A DNA stretch of 64,000 bases, from NCBI RefSeq assembly GCF_029076845.1, contig NZ_JARESE010000020.1, positions 124,001 to 188,000 of the forward strand, written 5' to 3'. The stretch is from Novosphingobium album (ex Liu et al. 2023). GTDB taxonomy: Bacteria > Pseudomonadota > Alphaproteobacteria > Sphingomonadales > Sphingomonadaceae. Both the position numbers and the translations under genes were made by a program. Under the pieces are notes generated by a model. It made no database searches and was not told the origin of the DNA. It was given only the letters and a program-made list of their open reading frames with translations. Within the stretch, counting starts at the first letter, position 1; every line of letters starts with the position of its first letter. This document shows positions 8,265-16,875 of this stretch, in pieces.

Positions 8265-9281
8265 GTGCAGGAGCAACCGCTGAAGGACACCCCCGCGCCG
8301 GCCGACCTCTCGCCCGAGGCCCGGCGGCGGTCCGCGCTTGCCTGGCACGGTGACTGGCGGGACCGGGTGAGGCGCCGCGCCGGGCCGGGCACGCGCGCTT
8401 TCGCGATCGTGCTGCGCGTGGCGAACGGTGCCTGGCGCGATGGCTTCATCCATGCCGGCAACCTGGCCTACATGACGCTGCTGGCCCTGTTCCCCTTCTT
8501 CATCGCGGTGGCGGCGATCTTTTCCGCGATCGGCGAGAAAGGCCAGCTCAACGCCTCGATCGACGCGGTGCTCACCGCCTTGCCGCCGCGCGTGGCGCAA
8601 GTGCTGGGTCCGGTCGCGCGCGATGTCGCCTCGGCGCGGCAGGGCTGGCTGCTGTGGATCGGCGGCCTGTTCGGCCTGTGGACCGCCACCAGCCTGATCG
8701 AGACGATCCGCGACATTCTCCACCGCGCCTATGGCACGCCGCAGACGCGCGCCTTCTGGCACTACCGGCTGGTTTCCACCGGCGTGATCTTCGCCTCGGT
8801 GCTGCTGCTGCTGATCTCGCTTTCGGGGCAAGTGGTGATCGCGGCGGCCGAGGAGATCCTCGTCACGCTGTTCCCCCGGCTCGATCCCCTGTTCAACGAA
8901 CTGGTGCTCTCGCGCCTGATCGGCGCGCTGATGCTGTTCGTCTCGATCTATCTGCTGTTCGTTTCGCTCACCCCTTCGGCCTACCAGCGGCGGCTGTTCC
9001 CGAAGTGGCCGGGCGCCCTGCTGGTGACGGTGTGGTGGGTGATCGTGGCCTTCGCGCTGCCCCGGGTGTTGCGCACATTCTTCACTTATGACCTGACTTA
9101 CGGCAGCCTTGCGGGCGTGATGATCGCGCTTTTCTTTTTCTGGCTAGTCGGACTAGGGATGGTGGTCGGCGCCGAGCTCAACGCGGCGCTGGCGGTGACG
9201 CCCGAGGAGCGGGGCCTCGATCGATTGAGCGAGGCGGATGCCTCGGAACAGCTTGAATGGAAACGGGAAGAGAGCGAATGA
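8265..9281 (+). CDS. YihY/virulence factor BrkB-family membrane protein
   Basis: A 338-residue inner-membrane protein with about six hydrophobic segments. Family landmarks are NLAYMTLLALFPFF (about 66-79), GLWTATSLIETIRDILHRAYG, and the C-terminal FFTYDLTYGSLAGVMIALFFFWL. The family was once annotated as ribonuclease BN, which is wrong for YihY. Its role is unclear (transport and envelope functions have been proposed). It starts with GTG after a GGACGG site. Its stop overlaps the fabI start as ATGA, so expression of the essential fabI is probably coupled to it. Confidence 0.85.
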   Translation: MQEQPLKDTPAPADLSPEARRRSALAWHGDWRDRVRRRAGPGTRAFAIVLRVANGAWRDGFIHAGNLAYMTLLALFPFFIAVAAIFSAIGEKGQLNASIDAVLTALPPRVAQVLGPVARDVASARQGWLLWIGGLFGLWTATSLIETIRDILHRAYGTPQTRAFWHYRLVSTGVIFASVLLLLISLSGQVVIAAAEEILVTLFPRLDPLFNELVLSRLIGALMLFVSIYLLFVSLTPSAYQRRLFPKWPGALLVTVWWVIVAFALPRVLRTFFTYDLTYGSLAGVMIALFFFWLVGLGMVVGAELNAALAVTPEERGLDRLSEADASEQLEWKREESE

Positions 9282-10081
9282 CCGGTCTGATGCAAGGCAA
9301 GCGCGGGCTCATCATGGGCCTGGCGAACGACAAGTCGTTGGCCTGGGGCATTGCCAGGAGATTACAGGAACACGGGGCACAGATGGCGTTCTCCTATCAG
9401 GGCGAGGCGCTGGCCAAGCGCGTGCGCCCGCTGGCCGAAAGCCTGGGCAGCGATTTCCTGATCGATTGCGACGTTGCCGACATGGCCTCGATCGACACCG
9501 CGTTCGCCCGCCTGGCCGAACGCTGGGAGACGATCGATTTCCTCGTCCACGCGATCGGCTTTTCCGACAAGAACGAACTGCGCGGCCAGTATGTCGATAC
9601 CAGCCTGGAAAACTTCCTGCTGACGATGAACGTCTCGGCCTACAGCCTCGTCGCCGTGACCAAGCGGGCCTGCGCGATGATGCCCGATGGCGGCTCGATC
9701 CTGACGCTGTCCTACTATGGCGCCGAAAAGGTCATTCCCCATTACAACGTGATGGGCGTGGCCAAATCGGCGCTGGAAACCAGCGTGAAGTACCTGGCGA
9801 ACGATCTGGGTCCGCGCGATATCAGGGTCAATGCCATTTCCGCCGGCCCGATCCAGACGCTGGCCGCGCGCGGCATCGGCGATTTCAACTATATCCTCAA
9901 GTGGAACCAGCTCAATTCGCCGCTGCGCCGCAATGTCACGATCGAGGACGTGGGCGGCGGCGGCCTCTACCTGCTCTCGGACCTGTCGGCCGGCGTCACG
10001 GGCGAGATCCACCATATCGACGCGGGCTACAACGTCATCGGCATGAAGCAGGAAGACGCGCCGGATATCTCGCTGGTGTAA
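9278..10081 (+). CDS. fabI: enoyl-[acyl-carrier-protein] reductase (NADH), FabI
   Basis: A 267-residue short-chain dehydrogenase-type enzyme that performs the final reduction of each fatty-acid elongation cycle. Visible are the modified nucleotide-binding segment GLANDKSLAWGIA (about 14-26), HAIGFSDKNEL (about 91-101) and the catalytic pair Tyr156 and Lys163 (Y-x6-K in YNVMGVAK), with a second tyrosine ten residues earlier (Tyr146). The start MTGLMQGKRG overlaps the previous stop as ATGA and has a purine-rich GGAAGAGAG upstream. An in-frame ATG at 9257 would add seven residues and is less likely. FabI is the triclosan target, and no unusual substitution is evident. Confidence 0.93.
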   Translation: MTGLMQGKRGLIMGLANDKSLAWGIARRLQEHGAQMAFSYQGEALAKRVRPLAESLGSDFLIDCDVADMASIDTAFARLAERWETIDFLVHAIGFSDKNELRGQYVDTSLENFLLTMNVSAYSLVAVTKRACAMMPDGGSILTLSYYGAEKVIPHYNVMGVAKSALETSVKYLANDLGPRDIRVNAISAGPIQTLAARGIGDFNYILKWNQLNSPLRRNVTIEDVGGGGLYLLSDLSAGVTGEIHHIDAGYNVIGMKQEDAPDISLV

Positions 10082-10101
10082 GGCGGGGCGGGGCCCACGG
10101 G

Positions 10102-10557
10102 TCAGCGCCGCACGCGGAAGAAGTCCTTCAGCAGGGCCGAAGCCACGTCCTCGCCGATCCCGGCATAGACTTCGGGCCGATGCAGGCACTGGTCCTGCTC
10201 GAACACCCGCGCGCCATGCTCCACCGCGCCGCCCTTGGGATCGCTCGCCCCGTAATAGAGCCGCGCGATCCGGGCGTGGACGATGGCGCCCGCGCACATC
10301 GCGCAAGGCTCCAGCGTGACCCACAAGTCGCATCCGTCGAGCCGTTCGCTGCCCAGCAGGCGCGCCGCCGCGCGAATCGCCTCGATCTCGGCGTGCGATG
10401 TCGGATCATGCAAGGCGCGCGGCCGGTTGTGCGCGGCGGCAATTACCGCGCCTTGCCGCACGATCACCGCGCCGATCGGCACTTCGCCCTCGGCGGCGGC
10501 GGCCCGCGCCTGGTCAAGCGCGCGGAGCATCGGTTCGGGCAAGGGCCAGCGGATCAT
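10102..10557 (-). CDS. tadA: tRNA adenosine(34) deaminase TadA
   Basis: A 151-residue zinc deaminase that converts A34 to inosine in tRNA-Arg(ACG), and is essential for decoding CGN codons. The zinc and catalytic motif HAEIEAI carries His55 and Glu57, and PCAMC carries Cys85 and Cys88. VPIGAVIV, NRPRALHDPTSH and the C-terminal FFRVRR also fit TadA. It is convergent with fabI and divergent from rpmB. The start MIRWPLPEP is near the usual family N-terminus. Confidence 0.94.
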   Translation of the reverse strand: MIRWPLPEPMLRALDQARAAAAEGEVPIGAVIVRQGAVIAAAHNRPRALHDPTSHAEIEAIRAAARLLGSERLDGCDLWVTLEPCAMCAGAIVHARIARLYYGASDPKGGAVEHGARVFEQDQCLHRPEVYAGIGEDVASALLKDFFRVRR

Positions 10558-10593
10558 GTTCCCGCGCTAGCCTTGCGAAACCCGCCGCGCAAC

Positions 10594-10622
10594 TTGACCT
10601 TGTCCGGGTGAATCGCTAAGGG
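10594..10622 (+). promoter_or_regulatory. candidate sigma-70 promoter of rpmB
   Basis: TTGACC (10594-10599), a 17-nt spacer, then TAAGGG (10617-10622), about 50 nt before the rpmB start. The upstream hexamer is strong and the downstream one weak. A similar arrangement (TTGACT) precedes rplM at 38166. Confidence 0.45.
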
Positions 10623-10672
10623 CGCGCCTTCCCGTATTCACGGCAACGCATTTTTTTCGAGCGAGTAGAGAC

Positions 10673-10960
10673 ATGTCCCGCATCTGCGAACTGACCGGCA
10701 AGGGTCGTCTGACGGGCTGCAACGTCAGCCACGCGAACAACAAGACCAAGCGCGTCTTCCTGCCCAACCTGCAGAACGTCACGCTGCTGTCCGACGGGCT
10801 GGAGCGCAGCTTCAAGTTCCGCGTCTCGACGCACGGCCTGCGTTCGGTGGAGCACAACGGCGGCCTCGACAACTGGCTGCTCAAGGCTTCGGACGACACG
10901 CTCAGCCCGCGCGCGCTGAAGGTGAAGCGCGACCTCAAGAAGAAGCAGCAGGCCGCCTGA
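10673..10960 (+). CDS. rpmB: 50S ribosomal protein L28
   Basis: A 95-residue large-subunit protein. [27 protein letters not shown] is the conserved L28 N-terminus, followed by [13 protein letters not shown] and a basic C-terminal extension ([15 protein letters not shown]) typical of alphaproteobacterial L28. There is a single cysteine in the CELTGK part and one in TGCNVSH, without the CxxC pairs of the zinc-binding form. It is a monocistronic unit with a promoter at 10594 and a strong intrinsic terminator at 10996. Confidence 0.96.
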   Translation: MSRICELTGKGRLTGCNVSHANNKTKRVFLPNLQNVTLLSDGLERSFKFRVSTHGLRSVEHNGGLDNWLLKASDDTLSPRALKVKRDLKKKQQAA

Positions 10961-10995
10961 TTTCCCGCCCTTCGGGGCAGGAACAGCGCTTGTCC

Positions 10996-11026
10996 AAGGC
11001 GTGCGGAGCTATCCGCGCGCCTTTTC
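10996..11026 (+). terminator. intrinsic terminator of rpmB
   Basis: AAGGCGTGCGG (10996-11006) pairs with CCGCGCGCCTT (11013-11023) around a 6-nt loop, with one T-G wobble, and ends in TTTTC. It lies 36 nt after the rpmB stop. Confidence 0.75.
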
Positions 11027-11073
11027 GCTTGTCCGGGGTGGGCTGGTGCCGCCGTGCGCCGACAGGCGCATCT

Positions 11074-12090
11074 CTAAGGCAAGCGCGCGGGATCGACCAC
11101 CAGCTTCCACAGCAGGGTCCGCTGGAACACGCCGTGGTTGTCGTCGGAGACCAGCCAGACGGCCAGCGTGCCATCGGCTTGCGACCTGATCGCCATGGCT
11201 TCGAAGTTGTCGATCGGCAGCGATGAGCTGAGCCTGGCGACCACGCGCGAAGGCCAGATCCCGCCCTCGCGGATCGTGCGGGGATCGGCAATCACGATTC
11301 GCCCGGCAAAGCGCGCCGGCATGGGCCAGACCAGCCGGCGCATCAGGATCAGCACGCGCCCGTCGGGCATCTGCGCCATGTCGGTGGGGGCGAACTGGGC
11401 CGGCCCCTCGAAGGTAAAGCGCCGCGCGCGCGGATGCGCGATCGGATCGCCGGGAAACAACAGCGCGGCGTGGCGGCGGCGCTCGAACCAGCCCTTGGCG
11501 GCTTCGCGCAGCAGGACGAAGCGCCCATCGTGCAGGCGCACCATCGCCTCCGCCCCCGAATTGATCCCCCAGTCACGCATCGTCGGCGGCGCGATCCGGG
11601 CCGAGAGGCGGCGATCGGCGCCCATGCGGAAAATCGTGTTGATGCCTTCCTCGGCCAGCCAGATGCGCTGGTGGGCGAAGTCGGCCGTGGCCGATTCGAA
11701 ATCATGAAAGCCGCGCGTGTTGCGCCGGGCGTCTTTGGGACGAAACCATTCGGGCCGGGCGCCTGGCCCGTCCGGCGGCGCGATGATCAGGCCGAAGCCG
11801 CCATCGGCGATCATCATCAGGCGCCCGTCGGGCAGCGCCAGCATCGCCGAATAGCCGCCGAACTGGCGCCGGCTGTTCGACAGCCGCCACACCCCCGCAA
11901 GCCGGAATGCCCCCAGATGCGGGCGCTGCACCGCGGGCGCGGGCACCACAAGCGGGATCACATGCACTTCACGCTCGATGACCCGGTGCCTCGGCCGATC
12001 GCGCCACAGTATTCCCGGCGCCAGCCCGACGGCCAGCAGCGCGAGCGCCGCGAGCCGCAACGGGCTCGGCCAGCCGCGCCGCGTTGTCAT
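11074..12090 (-). CDS. esterase-like activity of phytase family protein, exported
   Basis: A 338-residue protein with an N-terminal signal or membrane anchor (about residues 8-27), then a beta-propeller-like domain of the phytase-like family PF13449. Matching segments are FGGYSAMLALPDGRLMMIADGG, NTRGFHDFESATAD, IWLAEEGINTIFR, GAEAMVRLHDGRFVLL and DNFEAMAIR...LVSDDNHGVFQRTLLWKL. The last two are the most recognisable parts of the family. Members are periplasmic, and some act in envelope integrity. Enzymatic activity is not proven. Monocistronic, with the start chosen at MTTRRGWPS. Confidence 0.8.
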   Translation of the reverse strand: MTTRRGWPSPLRLAALALLAVGLAPGILWRDRPRHRVIEREVHVIPLVVPAPAVQRPHLGAFRLAGVWRLSNSRRQFGGYSAMLALPDGRLMMIADGGFGLIIAPPDGPGARPEWFRPKDARRNTRGFHDFESATADFAHQRIWLAEEGINTIFRMGADRRLSARIAPPTMRDWGINSGAEAMVRLHDGRFVLLREAAKGWFERRRHAALLFPGDPIAHPRARRFTFEGPAQFAPTDMAQMPDGRVLILMRRLVWPMPARFAGRIVIADPRTIREGGIWPSRVVARLSSSLPIDNFEAMAIRSQADGTLAVWLVSDDNHGVFQRTLLWKLVVDPARLP

Positions 12091-12286
12091 CGGGGCGATG
12101 ATGCCGTCCTTTCGGCAAGGCGGGGGTTTGGGCAAAAGCAAGCGCGCCGCAAGGTCACGATAAGCGGTTCCAGTCTGCGATCCGATGCATGGGCCCAGGC
12201 CGCGTGCATATGCCGATAGCGTGCATGACACAATGCATCGTCACGCCAGCCGTCGGGGCAAGCGCATGGCGCCGCCACAACGGAAA

Positions 12287-12313
12287 GGGGGCGGCCCTTG
12301 CGGACCGCCCCCC
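12287..12313 (-). terminator. intrinsic terminator of the large TonB-dependent receptor gene
   Basis: GGGGGCGG (12287-12294) pairs with CCGCCCCC (12305-12312) with further inner pairing. On the minus strand the stem is followed by TTT. It lies 33 nt beyond the receptor stop codon. Confidence 0.6.
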
Positions 12314-12345
12314 GAAGTCGCCTTCAAGGCGGTTGTCAGGCCGGG

Positions 12346-15342
12346 TTAAAAATCGACCTTGGCGCCCAGACGGAAGTAGCGGCCGACGATGTTCGGCTGA
12401 CCCCAGGCCGGGTTGTACTGGAAGATCGAGTAGGCGGCCGAAGGATCGAACTTCGGATCGATGCCCAGCACGTTGAGCACGTTGGCATAGAGCGAGAAGT
12501 TGTCGTTGACCTTGACGTTGGCCGAGAGATCGACGTTCCACTGGCCGCCGATCTTGCACTTCACCGGCGAGCCGTCCTGATAGGCGACGACCGAAGCGCC
12601 GATGCTGTTTTCGCAATCGCCCTTGATCCCGCCGTAATCGACCGAGGCCAGATCATAGCCATCGGTGTAGTAGGCGGTGGCGGTCAGCGCGACCTTGCCC
12701 ATGGTGAAGGTGTTCTGCCACGAACCGCGCCACTTGGGCGAGCCCGAGCACGAGGTGTAGTCGCAGGGGCTGAGCGAGCCGTCATAGCGTTCCACCGCGC
12801 CCGTAGCGCGGATCACTTCGTACTTCAGCAGGTAGGTCGCGTCGAACGAACTGAACCAGTTCACATTGCCGAAGTCGCGCGTGATCTGGGCACCGAAGTC
12901 GATACCCTGGACGCGTTCCTCGTCCGCGTTCTGGAACGAGAACTGCAGGAAGCCCGGCAGCGCGCGCGCGTTCGGGTTCTGCGGATCGGCCACGCCCGGC
13001 ACCACGATCACGCCCGCGACCCCATCCGTCGCACCCGTACGCAGATAGGCGTCGAGCGCGGCGGTCTGATCCTCGGCCGAGATGTTCGAGATGACGTCCT
13101 TCACCTTGATGTTGAAGTAGTCGACCGTGAAGCTCACGTCGCGGATCGGTTCGAACACCGCACCCAGGGTCCAGCTCGTCGACTTCTCGGAATCGAGCGC
13201 CGGGTTGCCGATCGAGGTGCGGCCCAGCGAGTACTGGCCGGTGGCGTAGGTGTTGTTGCCGTGCGAGGCGCAGAAATCGGCGTAAGTCTCGCAGTTGATC
13301 GACGTCGTGGTGTAGCCGGTGGTCGGCAGGCCATAAGCTTCGTTGAACGAGGGGATACGGAAGCCCTTCGACCAAGTGCCGCGCAGCACGAGCTGCTCGA
13401 TCGGCTTGAACTTCACGCCGAACTTCGGCGAGAAGTTCTTCTGGCCCGACGAATACTTGTCGTAACGGCCCGACGCGTCGATCTCGAGCTGGTCGAGGAC
13501 CGGCGCGCTGACTTCGTAGAACGCCGACTTCACGTTGCGGCTGCCGACGGCGCCGACCGCGTTGATCGTGAAGTAGCGATCATAGGGATGCGTCAGGTTT
13601 TCGGGGTTGGCCGAATCGTCGTTGATCGATTCCTTGCGGTAGGACAGGCCGACCGCCGCCTGCACGTCGCCGCCCGGCAGCGCGAACAGCGCCCGGCTGA
13701 GGGTCGCCTGGGCCTGCCACAGCTTCGAGGTCGAGACCTTCGAATTGCGCGGCGCGACATAGTCCCGCACTTCCTGGCTGTTCAGCCAGGGCTGGGCGAA
13801 GTTGTACGACCCGTCCGCGATCACGTCGGCAAGACGCTGCGGGATCAGGTAGTTGTCGCTGATGCGGGTGAGGCGCACTTCCGACGCGGTGAAATCGACG
13901 TTGTAGTGCCAGTCATCCTCGCTGCCGAACGAGCCGGCGATGCCGGCCTGCGCGCGCAGGGCGCGGGCATTGGTCTCGACCGTCTGCGGCTTGTCATAGC
14001 GGGCGCGGATGATCGCGTTCTGGCCCGAAGCGGCGAACGGGTTGTTCGGGTTGAGCACGCCGTTGGTCGCGTCGCAGCCGCTGCTGACGTTGACGTTGTT
14101 GACGAACGTCGCGGTACCGGCGGAGCAGACATAGACGGGCAGCACCACCGAGGTCCATGTCGCCGGGCTCGGCGGCGGGGTGTTGGCGGGCCACGCCGTC
14201 GGCGTCAGCTGCGTGTAGGTGTGGGTGTGCATGTAATCGAACGACACATAGGCTTCCGCCTTGTCGCCGATGCGCGCGGTCGCACGGCCAGCGAAGCCGT
14301 AGCGTTCGGTTTCCGGGCGAATCGTCGCGTAGAGCTTCTTCATGTCCGCCTGGCACTGGCTCGGCGCATAAGTGGTGCCGGCCGCGGTCGCGGGCAGGAC
14401 CACCGAGGAACCACCGAAGGCCCCGCAATCGCCGTTGAGGAGCTGGTAGACGCCGTTGCGCGTGCCGGTGGCCGTGGCAGGAGCGACGATCGGGGCGAGC
14501 GGGATGGTCGAGCCGCCCAGGCTGCCGTTGGCATTGACGCCGAAGGTGTACCAGCGGGTCGGGATCGCCATGCACGAGCCGGCATCGTTACAGATGCCGC
14601 TGAGATCGCCGGAGTTCCAGGGATAATCGCGGTTGCGCGCCCAGATCTCGTCGTTCTTGCGGTACATGCCGCTGATGTAGACGTTGAAGCCATCGGTATC
14701 GAGATCGCCGTAACCGGCGGTCAGATCGAGGCGCTGCTCGCCGCCGTCACCCTTTTGTGCAAGCCCGCCCGAAGCGTTCAGGTGAATGCCCGTAACCTGC
14801 TTCTTGGTGATGACGTTGACCACGCCGGCAACCGCGTCCGCACCGTAAGTCGCCGAAGCGCCGTCCTTGAGGACTTCGATACGATCGATGACCGCGTCGG
14901 GAATGGTGTTGAGGTCGACGAAGTTGCGGTGGCCGTCATCCGCGACCGGATAGGGCGCCATGCGCATCCCGTCGAACACGGTCAGCGTCTTCTGCACGGT
15001 CAGGCCACGCAGCGAGACGGCGTTGGCGCCGGCCGCGAAGTTGTTGCCGTTGTTCCAGCCTTCCGAGATCGTGCCCGAACCGTTGGCCGACAGGCGCTGC
15101 AGTGCTTCGGCGGCGGTGTTGATGCCGCGCTGCTGCATGTTGTCCGCGGAAAGCACGGTGACGGGCGACGGCGTCTCGGTATCGGTCCGGCGAAGGATCG
15201 AGCCGGTGACGATGATGATCTGCGAATCATCCTCTTCCGCGCTGGTGCCCGGAGTGGACTGTGCGAAGGCCGGTGCCGCGCAGAGACCTGCGCCGAGGGC
15301 GAATATCGCCACACCGGTTTTCAAACCGAAATTGGGTTTCAT
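12346..15342 (-). CDS. large TonB-dependent outer-membrane receptor
   Basis: A 998-residue receptor that imports an unidentified large substrate using TonB energy. The signal peptide ends near PAFAQS. A TonB box-like IIIVTGSILRRTDT (about 42-55) precedes a plug domain with SPVTVLSADNMQQRG, VSLRGLTVQKTLTVFDGMRM and RIEVLKDGASATYGADAVAGVVN. The remainder is a 22-strand barrel ending in the aromatic GRYFRLGAKVDF. Length and the GSxLRRTDTETPSPV motif fit the sphingomonad class often linked to oligosaccharide or peptide uptake. Several cysteines in the extracellular loops (SSGCD, NCETYADFC, CDYTSC) may form disulfides. Its own terminator lies at 12287. No transport or catabolic partner is adjacent. 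Confidence 0.9.
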   Translation of the reverse strand: MKPNFGLKTGVAIFALGAGLCAAPAFAQSTPGTSAEEDDSQIIIVTGSILRRTDTETPSPVTVLSADNMQQRGINTAAEALQRLSANGSGTISEGWNNGNNFAAGANAVSLRGLTVQKTLTVFDGMRMAPYPVADDGHRNFVDLNTIPDAVIDRIEVLKDGASATYGADAVAGVVNVITKKQVTGIHLNASGGLAQKGDGGEQRLDLTAGYGDLDTDGFNVYISGMYRKNDEIWARNRDYPWNSGDLSGICNDAGSCMAIPTRWYTFGVNANGSLGGSTIPLAPIVAPATATGTRNGVYQLLNGDCGAFGGSSVVLPATAAGTTYAPSQCQADMKKLYATIRPETERYGFAGRATARIGDKAEAYVSFDYMHTHTYTQLTPTAWPANTPPPSPATWTSVVLPVYVCSAGTATFVNNVNVSSGCDATNGVLNPNNPFAASGQNAIIRARYDKPQTVETNARALRAQAGIAGSFGSEDDWHYNVDFTASEVRLTRISDNYLIPQRLADVIADGSYNFAQPWLNSQEVRDYVAPRNSKVSTSKLWQAQATLSRALFALPGGDVQAAVGLSYRKESINDDSANPENLTHPYDRYFTINAVGAVGSRNVKSAFYEVSAPVLDQLEIDASGRYDKYSSGQKNFSPKFGVKFKPIEQLVLRGTWSKGFRIPSFNEAYGLPTTGYTTTSINCETYADFCASHGNNTYATGQYSLGRTSIGNPALDSEKSTSWTLGAVFEPIRDVSFTVDYFNIKVKDVISNISAEDQTAALDAYLRTGATDGVAGVIVVPGVADPQNPNARALPGFLQFSFQNADEERVQGIDFGAQITRDFGNVNWFSSFDATYLLKYEVIRATGAVERYDGSLSPCDYTSCSGSPKWRGSWQNTFTMGKVALTATAYYTDGYDLASVDYGGIKGDCENSIGASVVAYQDGSPVKCKIGGQWNVDLSANVKVNDNFSLYANVLNVLGIDPKFDPSAAYSIFQYNPAWGQPNIVGRYFRLGAKVDF

Positions 15343-15745
15343 TGCTTGTTTGTCCCTTTTAGCTGCGGCTGCTGCCGCGACCGAAGAAGCACATACCTGC
15401 CCTTACCCGTGTGCCTTACGGGCTTTGCCCCCCGACGCCGTAGAATGAGAAATGGACGCCAAGGCAGGCAGTATGATGCGCCCGGTCTAGGCACAGTCGT
15501 TGCGCCGCAAAACAAACCTTTAGGGGCGTGCAAGTTTTTATTTGCCCGATGTCACTAAAATGCCACAGGAATGCATCAGACAGGCCGGATCGCCTGCGGC
15601 AGTCGCGCTGATCAGGCCGCAAGTTGGTTGCCGTTACGCGCCATTTCGCGCAATCTTGGCGCGGGTGATCAGGTGTCGCAACGATGCAACGCCGATGGCT
15701 TCGCCGCGATCGGGTTCGCCGCAAAGGCACGACGCCAGACCGGCT
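15343..15745. other. 403-bp intergenic region upstream of the TonB receptor
   Basis: No convincing gene, tRNA or terminator. Its receptor-proximal half contains the AT-rich patch at about 15,500-15,570 where the receptor promoter should lie (minus strand), but no clean -35/-10 pair is visible. A GGGA stretch 12 nt before the receptor ATG is a weak ribosome-binding site. Confidence 0.4.
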
Positions 15746-16648
15746 CTAGGACATCGGCCCCGTCAGCAGGATCGGATCGATCCGGGCATCACGCCACTTC
15801 ATGCTCCAGTGCAAATGCGGGCCGGTGGCGCGGCCGGTCATGCCGATGCGGCCGATGACCTGGCCCTGCTTCACATGATCGCCTTCGCGCACCAGGATTT
15901 GCGAGCAGTGGAGGAACGCGCTGTTGAGCCCCATGCCGTGATCGATCATCAGCAGGTTGCCTTCCAGCGTGAAAGGCGCTGTCGCCGCCAGGATGACGAC
16001 GCCATCGGCCGGCGCGACGAACGGCGTGCCGCTGGTCCCGCTGGTGATGTCCATGCCCGAATGAAAGCTGCCCGGCTCGCCGCGATAGACCCGTTGCGAG
16101 CCGAACCGCCCCGAAATCCGGCCCTTCACCGGCCAGATGAAGGGCTGCCGCCAGCCCTGCGCATCGGTCCGCATGGCGCGCGCGGCTTCGATCCGCGCGA
16201 GTTCGGGCTGGCGCAGCGCCATGAAGGCCTCGGTCGGGCCGCCTTCCCGGCGCGCGATATTGACGTTCTCGATTTGCCAGGCGCGCGGCGCGACCGTGAG
16301 CGCGCGCGTGACCGCGCGCCCGTCGTCCAGCCGGGCGACCAGCGTGGCGCCCGGCGGCGCGTCGCGATCGAACGCGACGAAGAAGCTGCCGTCCGCGCCG
16401 AACGGCACTTCGGTGGCATCGAGCCGCAGGCTGCGCGTGCCGGCCGGAACCTTGCCCCTGATCCAGCCGCCTTGCGTGGTTTCACCCGTGAAGGTGAATT
16501 CGGCCGGCACCGCCGCCGCGGACGAGGAGAGATCCGGCAGGGCCGCCGCCGTCAGCCGCCGGGCCAGCGGACTGGCGCCGCCGCTGATCAGCGCGATCAG
16601 CACCAGCCCGCCCAGCATCCAGCCCTTGAGGCCGGCGCGGGCGATCAT
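15746..16648 (-). CDS. M23-family peptidoglycan endopeptidase (LytM type)
   Basis: A 300-residue envelope protein with an N-terminal membrane segment (about 8-25), a beta-rich middle domain and a C-terminal M23 domain. Zinc ligands are visible in HSGMD (first His and Asp) and in PHLHWSMKW (HxH), with the intervening APADGVVILAA and GHVKQG-like EGDHVKQGQVIGRIGMTG. An intact metal site suggests an active endopeptidase rather than a NlpD-type activator. Its start overlaps the DUF2093 stop as ATGA, and xseA lies just upstream on the same strand, so the three form an operon. Confidence 0.9.
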   Translation of the reverse strand: MIARAGLKGWMLGGLVLIALISGGASPLARRLTAAALPDLSSSAAAVPAEFTFTGETTQGGWIRGKVPAGTRSLRLDATEVPFGADGSFFVAFDRDAPPGATLVARLDDGRAVTRALTVAPRAWQIENVNIARREGGPTEAFMALRQPELARIEAARAMRTDAQGWRQPFIWPVKGRISGRFGSQRVYRGEPGSFHSGMDITSGTSGTPFVAPADGVVILAATAPFTLEGNLLMIDHGMGLNSAFLHCSQILVREGDHVKQGQVIGRIGMTGRATGPHLHWSMKWRDARIDPILLTGPMS

Positions 16649-16854
16649 GCCTGGCCGAGCAACCGCTGCGTCGCGATCGCCGCGCTGGCGTAAGGTTCCT
16701 GCCGCTCCACGCTCCAGTAGCGCAGCACTTCAAGCGGGATCTTCTCGCCCGTCACCGTGCAGACGACGTGGTCGCCCGGCTGCAACATGCGAAACCCGTT
16801 CGGTCCATAGCTGAGCATGGCGGGACGGTTGGGGGATGACATCAGCATGGCCAT
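16645..16854 (-). CDS. DUF2093 domain-containing protein
   Basis: A 69-residue protein with the conserved LQPGDHVVCTVTGEKIPLEVLRYWSVERQEPYAS core of DUF2093, a small alphaproteobacterial family of unknown function. The start is ambiguous among three near methionines (16854, 16848, 16842). It lies 21 nt downstream of xseA and overlaps the M23 gene by 4 nt. The association xseA-DUF2093-peptidase recurs in alphaproteobacteria from memory, but no functional link is known. Confidence 0.8.
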   Translation of the reverse strand: MAMLMSSPNRPAMLSYGPNGFRMLQPGDHVVCTVTGEKIPLEVLRYWSVERQEPYASAAIATQRLLGQA

Positions 16855-16875
16855 GCCTCTAGCAGACCCGCCCGA

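Noticed and set aside
12150..12240. Possible tRNA-like segment (GGTTCCAGTC) and repeated GTGCAT in the gap before the receptor terminator
   Set aside because: No acceptor stem, anticodon arm or D arm can be drawn, and the short repeats are not regularly spaced.
12298..15558. A 1086-codon open frame on the plus strand opposite the large TonB receptor
   Set aside because: High-GC antisense shadow: Arg/Ala/His/Gly-rich composition with no domain pattern, while the minus strand encodes a complete receptor with signal peptide, plug and barrel.
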